Source of the DNA: Arthrobacter sp. zg-Y1110
GTDB lineage: Bacteria > Actinomycetota > Actinomycetes > Actinomycetales > Micrococcaceae
DNA length: 64,000 nucleotides
Direction of reading: 5' to 3'
Assembly (NCBI RefSeq): GCF_025244865.1
Contig: NZ_CP104272.1
Span: 3,162,001 to 3,226,000, forward strand
The notes beneath the pieces are model-generated. The model searched no databases and was not told the origin of the DNA. It was given only the letters and a program-made list of their open reading frames with translations. Positions 8,302 through 16,708 of this stretch are shown piece after piece. Each line of letters opens with the position of its first letter. Position 1 is the stretch's first letter. The translations under genes and the position numbers were made by a program.

Positions 8302-9018
8302 ATGACACCCCCTGAGCCAACCGGAGCCGGCTCCCAGTCCCAGACCCTCTCCCGCGGCATCCGCGCCCTGGAACTCCTCGCGGACGCGGAGGGCGCACTG
8401 AGCATTGCCGAACTCTCCGAACGGCTTGGGGTACACCGCTCCATCGCCTACCGGATCCTGCGGACACTGGAATCCCACTCCCTGGTGATGCGCGACGACG
8501 CCGGCCGGGTCTCGGCCGCACCCGGCCTCGCAGCGCTGGCCCGGGGCGTGTCACGGGACCTGCAGTCGGCGGCGCTGCCCGAGCTCAGCCTGCTGGCCAA
8601 TGAGCTCTCCATGACCGCCTTTGTTGCCGTCTGGGACCGGCAGAACTGCGTCACCCTGATGACCGTGGAACCCACCCACAGCCGCACCGCCCTCATCCAA
8701 CGCCCGGGCACCCGCCACTCCTTCACCGCCGGTGCTCCCGGGATCGCCATCCAGTCCGCCATGACGGAGGAGCAGTGGGACCGGCTGGCCCCCGGGCAGA
8801 AGTACCGCAGCGAAAGCCGCGTAGCCCGGGAGCGCGGCTACGCCGTCAGCCACAACGAGGTCATCGAAGGGGTCTCCGCCGTTGCCGCTCCCGTCACTGT
8901 CTCAGGCCAGCTGCCCGCCGCGGTGTCGGTGGTGTACTTCGGCTCCGGTAAGGACGAAGACGCCATGGGACTGCGGCTGGCGGAAACCGCCCGGCGGATT
9001 GAAGCGGCCCTCCGCTGA
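8302..9018 (+). CDS. IclR-family transcriptional regulator
   Basis: 238 aa. The N-terminal winged helix-turn-helix covers about residues 14-70 (RGIRALELLADAEGALSIAELS...HRSIAYRILRTL), followed by the GAF-like effector domain of IclR proteins with the conserved SFTAGAPGIAIQSAM and VSAVAAPV segments. TAGGAT at 8290-8295 ends six bases before the ATG (probable leaderless start). The target cannot be read from context: the neighbours are a small membrane protein and a metal ATPase, neither a usual IclR target. Confidence 0.88.
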   Translation: MTPPEPTGAGSQSQTLSRGIRALELLADAEGALSIAELSERLGVHRSIAYRILRTLESHSLVMRDDAGRVSAAPGLAALARGVSRDLQSAALPELSLLANELSMTAFVAVWDRQNCVTLMTVEPTHSRTALIQRPGTRHSFTAGAPGIAIQSAMTEEQWDRLAPGQKYRSESRVARERGYAVSHNEVIEGVSAVAAPVTVSGQLPAAVSVVYFGSGKDEDAMGLRLAETARRIEAALR

Positions 9019-9033
9019 GAGTGCAGGGAAAAT

Positions 9034-9052
9034 TTAGGTAAGCATTATCTTG
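9034..9052 (+). promoter_or_regulatory. Candidate DtxR/IdeR-type metal box
   Basis: TTAGGTAAGCATTATCTTG matches the actinobacterial iron-box consensus (TTAGGTTAGGCTAACCTAA) at about 12 of 19 positions, strongest in the left half. It lies 37 bases upstream of the metal ATPase start. This is a sequence resemblance only, and a MntR-like regulator is equally possible. Confidence 0.35.
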
Positions 9053-9089
9053 CTGGAAACTGCTCCGCAACCGGCCTAAAACTGAAGAC

Positions 9090-11015
9090 ATGTGGAGCAG
9101 CAGAATACCCAAGATCCCGGACGCGGTGCGCCGTTATCCGCTGGTGTTCGCCACGCTGCTGGTCGGCCTGGCGGTCCTTGCCCTGCTCGCCGTCGATGCC
9201 GGTACCGCCGCGGCCTGGACGGCAAGCCTGTATGCGGGCGCGGTGGCGCTGCAGACCGCCGCGGGGATGGTCCGGAACATCCGTGCCGGCAACTGGGGTT
9301 TGGACATCCTGGCCGTCATGGCGATCCTCAGCACCATCGCCGTTGGCGAATACCTCGCCGCGCTGATCATCGTGCTGATGCTCTCCGGCGGCGAGGCGCT
9401 GGAGGATTATGCCGCCGGCCGTGCCCGCAGCGAGCTTGATGCCCTGTTGGAGCGCGCACCCCAGCAAGCCCACCGGCTGGAAGCGGACGCCGTCGTCGAT
9501 CTTGCCGCCACCGATGTCCGGCCCGGCGACATCCTGCTGGTCCGGCCCGCCGAACTGGTGCCTGTGGACGGCATCCTGCTGGATCCGGCCGCCGAGTTCG
9601 ACGAGTCCTCACTCACGGGCGAATCCCTGCCGGCCCTGCGCAGCGCCGGGGAGACGGTGCTCAGCGGGTCGGTCAACGGCACGGCTGCCGTCCGTATCCG
9701 TGCCACGGCAACGACGGCGGACAGCCAGTACCAGCGGATTGTGTCCCTGGTGCAGGAGGCCGCGGCGTCGCGGGCACCCTTGGTGCGGCTGGCGGACCGG
9801 TACGCACTGCCGTTCACCGGGCTTTCCCTGCTGATTGCCGGTGCTGCCTGGCTGGCCAGCGGCGATCCCGGCCGCTTCGCGGAGGTACTGGTCCTGGCCA
9901 CGCCCTGCCCGTTGCTGATCGCTGCCCCGGTGGCCTTTATGGGCGGCATGAGCCGGGCTGCCCGGCACGGCATCATCGTCAAGGGCGGTGCAACCCTGGA
10001 ACAGCTTGCCCGGGTCCGCACGGCCGCCTTCGACAAGACCGGCACGCTGACCGCCGGCCGGCCGGAACTGGTGGCGGTGCACCCGCAGCCGCCGTTCACG
10101 GAGGACGAACTGCTGGCCCTCGCTGCGTCCGCGGAGCAGTATTCCTCCCATGTGCTGGCCGCCGCCGTCCAGTCGGCGGCCACCGCACGGGGGCTGACTT
10201 TACTGCCGGCCCACTACGCCTCGGAGACGGCGACCAACGGGGTGGAAGCGCTGATCGGCGGCCGCAGGATCCGGGTGGGCAAGCAGCGGTTCATTGCCGG
10301 CACGGGCGCGGACCCGGCCGAACAGCCCCTGCGGCCCGGCGAACTGGCCGTCTATGTCGGGGTGGAGGGCAGCTTCGCCGGCACCCTGGTGCTTAGCGAT
10401 ACCGTGCGCCCCAATGCCGCGGCCACGCTGACGGACCTGCGGCGGCTGGGAGTCCGGTCCACGGCCATGCTCACCGGTGACGCCGCCGGAACCGCACACA
10501 GCGTCGCCCACGAGCTGGGCATTACGCACGTCTCCGCCGGCTTGCTGCCGGCGGATAAGGTCCGGGCGGTTGCCGCCCTGCCCGACCGGCCGGTCCTGAT
10601 GGTGGGCGACGGCGTCAATGACGCACCGGTGCTGGCAGCGGCCGACGTCGGCATTGCCATGGGTGCCAGGGGTTCCACCGCGGCGGGCGAGTCCGCCGAC
10701 GCGGTGATTGCCGCCGACGACCTCTCCCGCGTGGCCGTGGCCGTCGACATCGGCCAGCACACGCTTCGGGTGGCGCTGCAGAGCATCCGGCTCGGCATCG
10801 CGCTGAGCGTGGCCCTGATGCTGGTGGCAGCCTTCGGGTACATTCCGGCGGTCGCCGGTGCCCTGACCCAGGAATTGGTGGATTTGGCCGCCATCCTCAA
10901 TGCCCTGCGCGCCCTGCACGGGGCTGGACGCCGTCCCGCGCGCGGCACCGAGCGGCACGGGGACCGGCGGGCAGGGATAATGGGCAGTGGCCGCCGCCCG
11001 GTGCCCGGCCGATGA
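9090..11015 (+). CDS. P1B-type heavy-metal-translocating ATPase
   Basis: 641 aa. TGES (actuator) is at residues 176-179, the transmembrane metal-site motif TPCP at 271-274, the phosphorylation motif DKTGT at 315-319, and GDGVNDAP near residue 505. There is no N-terminal metal-binding domain. Two features differ from CopA/ZntA: TPC instead of CPC, and SSHV where SEHP is usual, so ion specificity is unclear. TPC has been linked to the Nia-like P1B-5 group, but no hemerythrin domain is fused here. The C-terminus ends in an Arg/Gly-rich tail. A metal-box-like site precedes the gene. Confidence 0.88.
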   Translation: MWSSRIPKIPDAVRRYPLVFATLLVGLAVLALLAVDAGTAAAWTASLYAGAVALQTAAGMVRNIRAGNWGLDILAVMAILSTIAVGEYLAALIIVLMLSGGEALEDYAAGRARSELDALLERAPQQAHRLEADAVVDLAATDVRPGDILLVRPAELVPVDGILLDPAAEFDESSLTGESLPALRSAGETVLSGSVNGTAAVRIRATATTADSQYQRIVSLVQEAAASRAPLVRLADRYALPFTGLSLLIAGAAWLASGDPGRFAEVLVLATPCPLLIAAPVAFMGGMSRAARHGIIVKGGATLEQLARVRTAAFDKTGTLTAGRPELVAVHPQPPFTEDELLALAASAEQYSSHVLAAAVQSAATARGLTLLPAHYASETATNGVEALIGGRRIRVGKQRFIAGTGADPAEQPLRPGELAVYVGVEGSFAGTLVLSDTVRPNAAATLTDLRRLGVRSTAMLTGDAAGTAHSVAHELGITHVSAGLLPADKVRAVAALPDRPVLMVGDGVNDAPVLAAADVGIAMGARGSTAAGESADAVIAADDLSRVAVAVDIGQHTLRVALQSIRLGIALSVALMLVAAFGYIPAVAGALTQELVDLAAILNALRALHGAGRRPARGTERHGDRRAGIMGSGRRPVPGR

Positions 11016-11049
11016 CGGGTTTTTTGGTTTAGACGCTAGGGGAATGTCC

Positions 11050-12045
11050 ATGACGTTGGTCGACAATGCGGTGTATGTGAACGGCAAGCGCCACCATAAC
11101 CCGGACAGCCTGGATGAAACGTTCGAACTGACCCGCAGCTCCGGCGGCATGGCATGGATCGGCCTGTACCGCCCGGACGAGGTGGAGCTGCTGGCCGTCG
11201 CCGAGGAGTTCGGCCTGAACCTGCTCATTGTCGAAGACGCTTTGGCCGGCCACCAGCGCTCGAAGCTCGAGCAGTACGGTGACCAGCTGTTCCTGGTGCT
11301 CCGGCCCGCCCGCTACCTGGACGACGTCGAACGCGTCGAGTTCGGTGAGCTGCACCTGTTTGTGGGCCCCAACTTCGTCGTGACCGTCCGGCACGCCGAA
11401 TCACCGGACCTGACCCGTGTCCGCAAGCGGCTGGAACAGGAGCCGGACCTGCTGGCGCTTGGACCGCAGGCGGTGCTCTACGCGGTGCTGGACCAGGTGG
11501 TGGATGAATACGCTCCCGTCGCGGCCGGGCTGGAAAACGACATTGACGAGATTGAGGACCAGCTGTTCGGCGGCGACGCCGAGGTTCCCCGCCGCATCTA
11601 CGAGCTCTCCCGCGAAGTCATCCAGTTCCACCGCGCCATTAGCCCGCTGGAAAACGTGGTGGGCGAACTGCGCCAGAATGCGGACCAGTACGGCATCCCG
11701 GCGGACCTGCATGACAACCTTGGGGACGTGCTGGACCACGTGCTGCGCCTGGTGGACCGCGTCAACGCGTACCGCGCCATCCTGGAGAATGCGCTCACCC
11801 TGTCCTCGACGCTGGCCTCCAATCGATTGGCGGAAACCAGCATTGAACAGAATGAACAGGTGAAGCGGATTTCCTCGTGGGCTGCCATCCTCTTTGCGCC
11901 CACCCTGGTGGGCACTATTTACGGCATGAACTTTGAAGATATGCCCGAGCTCGGATGGGAATTCGGATATCCGCTGGCCATCCTGGCGATGTTCGGGATG
12001 GGCGCCATCCTGTACGTGACCTTCAAACGGAACAAGTGGCTCTGA
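11050..12045 (+). CDS. corA: CorA-family Mg2+/Co2+ channel
   Basis: 331 aa. A long cytosolic N-terminal domain with an extended helix (residues about 150-260) is followed by two C-terminal membrane helices. The first ends with the family hallmark YGMN, followed by the acidic loop FEDMPEL, and the protein ends with the basic KRNKWL. The start is placed at the second ATG because AGGGGA at 11038-11043 is six bases before it; an ATG at 11044 is in frame. The last base of its stop is the first base of the next gene's ATG. Confidence 0.93.
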   Translation: MTLVDNAVYVNGKRHHNPDSLDETFELTRSSGGMAWIGLYRPDEVELLAVAEEFGLNLLIVEDALAGHQRSKLEQYGDQLFLVLRPARYLDDVERVEFGELHLFVGPNFVVTVRHAESPDLTRVRKRLEQEPDLLALGPQAVLYAVLDQVVDEYAPVAAGLENDIDEIEDQLFGGDAEVPRRIYELSREVIQFHRAISPLENVVGELRQNADQYGIPADLHDNLGDVLDHVLRLVDRVNAYRAILENALTLSSTLASNRLAETSIEQNEQVKRISSWAAILFAPTLVGTIYGMNFEDMPELGWEFGYPLAILAMFGMGAILYVTFKRNKWL

Positions 12046-12434
12046 TGCGGCTGCTGCTCCCCCTGCTGGCGGGCGCGCTGCTGCTGAGCGCCTGCGGGAA
12101 CAACGCCGGTGCGTCCCCGGATCCCGGCGGAAGCGGCGGGAGTTCGGCCGCCGATGTGACCGGCGTGTGGGGCGACGTCGACAACCCGGACGCACCGTCC
12201 CTGGACTTCAGCCCCGACGGGCGGGTCAGCGGCACGGACGGCTGCAACCGTTTGATGGGGCACTGGAGCGTCTCCGGCAACCGCGTCACGCTCCGGGACA
12301 TGGCCACCACCCTGATGGCCTGCCCGCCCGGAATGGACACCTGGCTCGCCGCGGGTGCCGCGGCCGACGTCGACGGCGGCACCCTGCGGGTCTATGACCA
12401 GGCCGGCAACGAAATCGGCGTCCTGGAACGGTAG
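12045..12434 (+). CDS. Lipoprotein with META/HslJ-like domain
   Basis: 129 aa. A lipoprotein signal peptide with the lipobox LLSAC (Cys about residue 17) and a Gly/Ser-rich spacer precede an HslJ/META-like domain: GVWGDV, then DGRVSGTDGCNRLMGHW, which is the typical G-x-D-G-C-N-R-L core, and TLMACP. It should be anchored to the outer face of the cytoplasmic membrane. TGATG overlap with corA indicates coupled translation. The function of this lipoprotein class is unknown. Confidence 0.82.
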   Translation: MRLLLPLLAGALLLSACGNNAGASPDPGGSGGSSAADVTGVWGDVDNPDAPSLDFSPDGRVSGTDGCNRLMGHWSVSGNRVTLRDMATTLMACPPGMDTWLAAGAAADVDGGTLRVYDQAGNEIGVLER

Positions 12435-12438
12435 GGCG

Positions 12439-13800
12439 CTACTGCCGGGACCGCTGCTTTGGTGAGCCCTCCACGTGCAGGTCGTTGCCCTTGGTTTCCT
12501 TCACCATGGTCACTGCCACAAAGGACACCACGCACAGCACCATGATGTAGAGGCCGATGGACGGCGACCAGCCGGTTTCGTTCAACAGCGCCTGGGCAAT
12601 GGTCGGCGCGAACGCCCCGCCCAGGATGGCCCCGAGGGCGTACCCGATGGAGACGCCCGAGTACCGCACCCGGGCCGGGAACATCTCGGCGTACATGGCC
12701 GACTGCGGTCCGTAGGACAGGCCCAGGCCGATGGTCAGGACGAAAATCGCCACCGCGAACAGGACAATGTTGGTGGTGTCGATAAGCAGGAACATCGGGA
12801 CCGCCCACAGGAAGACCCAGGCGTAGCCGATCTGGAAGGTGCGGACCCGGCCGATCCGGTCGGACAGGATCCCGCCGTAGAGCGTGAAGATCAGCCAGCC
12901 GAAGGATCCCAGCGTGGTGGCCAGCAGCACCGAGGGGCGGTCCATTCCCAGCCCGCCCGCCTCCGGCTTACCGGTGGCGTAAGAGGCAAAGAAGGCGATG
13001 ACCAGGTATCCGGCCGCATTGTTGGCGATGAAGATCAACGCGCTGAGGATCACCTCGCGGCTGTTGTGCCGAAACAGCTGGCTCAGCGGGGCGGAGGATT
13101 CCTTCTTCCGCTCCTGGATTTCCTTGAAAATAGGGCTCTCGGCCACCGAGCGGCGGATGAAGTAGCCGACGATGATCAGTACCACCGAAACCAGGAACGG
13201 GATCCGCCAGCCCCAGGCCAGGAAGTCTTCCTCGCTCAGGCTCGTGCTCAGCACGTACATCACGAACGTCGCCAGGATCATGCCCACCGGCACGCCGATC
13301 TGCGGGTAGGCACCGAAGAGGCCGCGCTTGCCCGCCGGGGCGTGCTCCACCGACAGCAGGGCGGCCCCGCCCCACTCTCCGCCGGCGGAGAAGCCCTGCA
13401 TAATGCGCAGCACAATCAGCAGGATCGGACCGGCGACGCCGATCTGCTCGTACGTGGGCACCAGACCGATCAGGGCGGTGGAGATACCCATCATGACCAA
13501 GGTGAACACCAGCATTTTCTTCCGGCCGATCCGGTCCCCCAGATGCCCGGCGACGACGGCGCCCAGGGGACGGAACAGGAAACTGATGCCGATGGTCGCA
13601 AAGGAGACCACCTGTCCCAGCGGGCCGTCGTTGATGGGACCGAAATACAGGGTGGCCAGCACCAGGCCCGCAGCTTGGGCGTAAATGAAGAAGTCGTACC
13701 ACTCGATGGTGGTGCCGACCAGGGTTCCGGCGAGGACCTTGCGTTCCTCCCGGCTCATCCGGCCGGAAGAAGGCACGGCGGACGCGGCATTGACACTCAT
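12439..13800 (-). CDS. MFS transporter, metabolite:H+ symporter (MHS) family
   Basis: 453 aa with 12 predicted membrane helices. GTTIEWYDFFIYAQAAGLV in helix 1 and DRIGRKKML in loop 2-3 are typical of MHS carriers (ProP, ShiA, KgtP). GFSAGGEWGGAALLSVEHAP is the second family signature. It would import an organic acid or compatible solute with protons. GGAG lies upstream of the ATG at 13800. It is a paralogue of the carrier at 57693-59171. Confidence 0.88.
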   Translation of the reverse strand: MSVNAASAVPSSGRMSREERKVLAGTLVGTTIEWYDFFIYAQAAGLVLATLYFGPINDGPLGQVVSFATIGISFLFRPLGAVVAGHLGDRIGRKKMLVFTLVMMGISTALIGLVPTYEQIGVAGPILLIVLRIMQGFSAGGEWGGAALLSVEHAPAGKRGLFGAYPQIGVPVGMILATFVMYVLSTSLSEEDFLAWGWRIPFLVSVVLIIVGYFIRRSVAESPIFKEIQERKKESSAPLSQLFRHNSREVILSALIFIANNAAGYLVIAFFASYATGKPEAGGLGMDRPSVLLATTLGSFGWLIFTLYGGILSDRIGRVRTFQIGYAWVFLWAVPMFLLIDTTNIVLFAVAIFVLTIGLGLSYGPQSAMYAEMFPARVRYSGVSIGYALGAILGGAFAPTIAQALLNETGWSPSIGLYIMVLCVVSFVAVTMVKETKGNDLHVEGSPKQRSRQ

Positions 13801-13986
13801 CTAAAACTCCATTGTTTTGAGACGGACAGTGATGTGGAAACGGACCGGCCCCCGCACCCGGATGCAGGCATCGTACGCCCGCCGCCGACGTCGGGCCCTT
13901 ACCCGGACCGGCGAGTTTCACGGGACAGCACAGAATTCCACCGGGGAACCGCCCGGGGGTATGCCGTACGGGGAAGTAGGTCCACA

Positions 13987-15549
13987 ATGGACTTCGGCTC
14001 TTTTCCCGCCCTCACCGCTTTTTCGACCGAACGGCAGCAACGCATCTTGAACACCTCCCAGCCGGACCTTAAACCGTGGCCGGCGCTCTGGTCCCTGGTC
14101 ATCGGGTTCTTCATGATCCTGGTGGACTCCACGATCGTAAACATCGCCACCCCCGCCATCATGGCGGACCTGGGTGCAGGACTCGACCAGGTGATCTGGG
14201 TGATCAGCGCCTACCTGCTGGCCTACGCCGTGCCGCTGCTGATTACCGGCCGGCTCGGTGACCGGTTCGGCCCGCGCCGGGTCTACCTGGTCGGGCTGGT
14301 GGTCTTCACGCTCTCCAGCCTCTGGTGCGGCTTCGCCAACAGCGTGGACGCGCTGATCCTGGCCCGTGTGGTCCAGGGCTTCGGAGCCGCGCTGATGACC
14401 CCGCAGACCATGTCCGTGATTACCCGGATTTTCCCGCCGGACAAGCGCGGCACCGCACTGGGCCTCTGGGGCGCAACCGCCGGCGTCGCCACCCTCGTGG
14501 GTCCGATCCTGGGCGGTGTGCTGGTCGACGGACTGGGCTGGGAATGGATCTTCTTCATCAACGTACCGGTGGGCGTGCTGGGCTTCATCCTGGCCTACCG
14601 GCTGGTGCCGAAACTCCCCACCGCCGTGCACCGCTTCGATTATCTGGGCGTGCTGCTCAGCGCGGCGGGGATGTTCTGCCTGGTCTTCGGCATCCAGGAA
14701 GGCGAAAGCTACAACTGGGGAACCATTGCCGGGCCGTTGTCCGTCTGGTCGCTGATCATTGCCGGGGTGGTGCTGCTGGGTATGTTTGTCCTCTGGCAGC
14801 GGCTGAACCGCGCCGAGCCGCTGCTGCCGCTGAAACTCTTCCGGGACCGCAATTTCTCCCTGGCCAACATCTCCATCACCGGCATGGGCTTCGCCGTAAC
14901 CGCGTTCTCGCTGCCAGTGATCCTCTTTGCGCAGAACGTGCGCGGGCTCAGCCCCACCCAGGCGGCGCTCCTGCTTGCCCCGATGGCAATCCTGGCCGGA
15001 GTCCTCGCCCCTGCTGCGGGCAAAATCGTCCAGCGCGGGAACCCCCGGTTCATTGCGGTCTTCGGGTTCGCTGCCATGGCGACATCCCTCATCTGGCTCG
15101 GCTCCATCCTCAGCCCGGACGTCCCGTACTGGCACCTTGTCCTGCCGATGGCCCTCATGGGACTGGCGAACGCATGCATCTGGCCTTCGGTGTCGCTGAC
15201 CGCCACGCGCAACCTCGCGGCCGACGTCGCCGGTGCCGGTTCCGGCGTGTACAACACCACCCGGCAGTTCGGCGCGGTGATCGGCAGCAGCGCCATCGCC
15301 GCGATCATGCAGTCGCGGCTGACGGCGCACCTGGGCACAGGAGCGGCCGACGGCGGCACCGCACCGGCCGGCGGTGCGTTCCCGGACGCCCTCAAGGCCG
15401 GCTATTCCGAGGCCATGGGGCAGTCCCTGTACCTGCCCGCGGCCGTCATTCTCCTTGCCCTTCTGGCCTCGCTGTTCTACGCCAAGCCTGCTCCTGAACT
15501 CACCTCGGGCGGTGCCCGGGAGGCGGCCCGGACCGCTTCGAAGGGCTGA
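13987..15549 (+). CDS. MFS drug exporter, DHA2 (EmrB/QacA) family, 14 TM
   Basis: 520 aa from the ATG at 13987; a TTG at 14047 is the main alternative. MILVDSTIVNIATPAIMADL in the first helix is the DHA2 motif, and GRLGDRFGPRRVYL the MFS loop motif; about 14 helices follow. Likely a proton-driven exporter of drugs or other amphiphiles. It is divergent from the MHS carrier, 187 bases apart, with no regulator alongside. An intrinsic terminator follows its stop. Confidence 0.87.
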   Translation: MDFGSFPALTAFSTERQQRILNTSQPDLKPWPALWSLVIGFFMILVDSTIVNIATPAIMADLGAGLDQVIWVISAYLLAYAVPLLITGRLGDRFGPRRVYLVGLVVFTLSSLWCGFANSVDALILARVVQGFGAALMTPQTMSVITRIFPPDKRGTALGLWGATAGVATLVGPILGGVLVDGLGWEWIFFINVPVGVLGFILAYRLVPKLPTAVHRFDYLGVLLSAAGMFCLVFGIQEGESYNWGTIAGPLSVWSLIIAGVVLLGMFVLWQRLNRAEPLLPLKLFRDRNFSLANISITGMGFAVTAFSLPVILFAQNVRGLSPTQAALLLAPMAILAGVLAPAAGKIVQRGNPRFIAVFGFAAMATSLIWLGSILSPDVPYWHLVLPMALMGLANACIWPSVSLTATRNLAADVAGAGSGVYNTTRQFGAVIGSSAIAAIMQSRLTAHLGTGAADGGTAPAGGAFPDALKAGYSEAMGQSLYLPAAVILLALLASLFYAKPAPELTSGGAREAARTASKG

Positions 15550-15565
15550 AACCCCGGACAGCACG

Positions 15566-15601
15566 AAACCGGGCGGAGCCTCTGCGGCTCCGCCCGGTTT
15601 T
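15566..15601 (+). terminator. Intrinsic terminator between MFS exporter and catalase
   Basis: AAACCGGGCGGAGCC (15566-15580) pairs perfectly over 15 bp with 15586-15600, with loop TCTGC and four T at the end. It can serve both convergent genes. Confidence 0.85.
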
Positions 15602-15632
15602 GCATTTAGCAGGGCTTATTCCTTGTTCAGGG

Positions 15633-16514
15633 TTATTCCTTGTTCAGCTTGTCCTGCACGGCTCCTGCCGCCTTCTCGACCGGGTTGGGTACGTCCGTGG
15701 TGCCGTAGTACCGTGCGTCCGGGCGGGTGGGCGGCGGCATCGGGGCCCGGGTGGTGGGACCGTCGTGGTAGCTGAATTCGCCCTTGCCGTCCGGCGTCGG
15801 GCCCTTCGCCCAGGACCCTTCCTTCGCATGCTCGCCGTCGGAGAAGTTCAGGTACTGGTAGGACACCTCGCGGTGTTCCTTGTTGAGCGGGAAGTTGCTC
15901 GGTACCGGTAGCTGTTCCATGTTCTCCGCCTGAAGTTCCAGGGCCGCGGTGGTCCACTGGTTCTGGTGCATGGTGTCCCGGGCCAGCAGGAACGCCAGCA
16001 GGTCCCGCACCCCGTGGTCATCGGTCATGTGGTAGAGCCGGGCAACGGCAACGCGGCCCTGCATTTCGATGTTGGCGTTGGACGTAAAGTCCGCCAGCAT
16101 ATTGCCGCTGGCCGTGATGTAGCCGCCGGTCCAGGGGTTGCCGTTGCTGTCCACCGGGCGGGCGCCGGCACCGGCCACGATGGCGTGCTGCACGTCCATG
16201 CCGCCCATCACCGCTGCAACCGTGGGATCGTTCTGGACGGCGTCGTCGGTAACCCCCAGCGGAGCCTTTTCCAGCAGCTGCGCAATCATGATGGCCAGCA
16301 TTTCCACATGGCCCATTTCCTCTGCGGCAATGCCGTACAGCAGGTCCCGGTATTTACCCGGAATGTGCGCATTCCAGGACTGGAATCCGTACTGCATGGC
16401 TACCGTGATTTCGCCGTACTGGCCGCCCAAGGCCTCTTGAAGCTTCCGGGCGAACACCGCATCCGGCTTCTCCGGAGTGGACTTGAACTGGAGTTCCTGT
16501 TTATGGAAAAACAT
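15633..16514 (-). CDS. Manganese catalase (non-haem)
   Basis: 293 aa. A ferritin-like core carries the expected Glu/His ligands of the di-Mn site (E in GGQYGEITVAM, EEMGHVEM, then VARLYHMTDDHGVRDLLAF), and the C-terminal part is Pro-rich with SYHDGP and a Lys-rich end. It breaks H2O2 to water and O2 in the cytosol without haem. GGAGG lies five bases before the ATG at 16514; the frame is open further upstream but no start there is needed. It is downstream of nothing and convergent to the MFS exporter. Confidence 0.92.
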   Translation of the reverse strand: MFFHKQELQFKSTPEKPDAVFARKLQEALGGQYGEITVAMQYGFQSWNAHIPGKYRDLLYGIAAEEMGHVEMLAIMIAQLLEKAPLGVTDDAVQNDPTVAAVMGGMDVQHAIVAGAGARPVDSNGNPWTGGYITASGNMLADFTSNANIEMQGRVAVARLYHMTDDHGVRDLLAFLLARDTMHQNQWTTAALELQAENMEQLPVPSNFPLNKEHREVSYQYLNFSDGEHAKEGSWAKGPTPDGKGEFSYHDGPTTRAPMPPPTRPDARYYGTTDVPNPVEKAAGAVQDKLNKE

Positions 16515-16708
16515 AATGCCTCCGCACCTTATGGACCGGCGCCGGAATCGGCGTTCCCTCCGCGGGGTGCCGTGGCCGGTCACGGTGTTTCCAACGTAGA
16601 CCCGCTCCGGAATGCACGGAAGAGTAGTCAGGGCAGTTGCCGGACCCGCCTCCAACAGCGCCGTTTTCCTCCCGGATAATCGGCCGATGCACGGGTAGTG
16701 TCCTTGCC

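Noticed and set aside
11002..11030. Terminator after the P-type ATPase
   Set aside because: A run of six T is present but the only stem before it is four base pairs long.
12475..13986. Very long open frame extending the MFS exporter upstream on the plus strand
   Set aside because: It runs antisense through the MHS carrier gene, is rich in Gln, Asp, Gly and Arg with no hydrophobic core, and the membrane protein starts at 13987.
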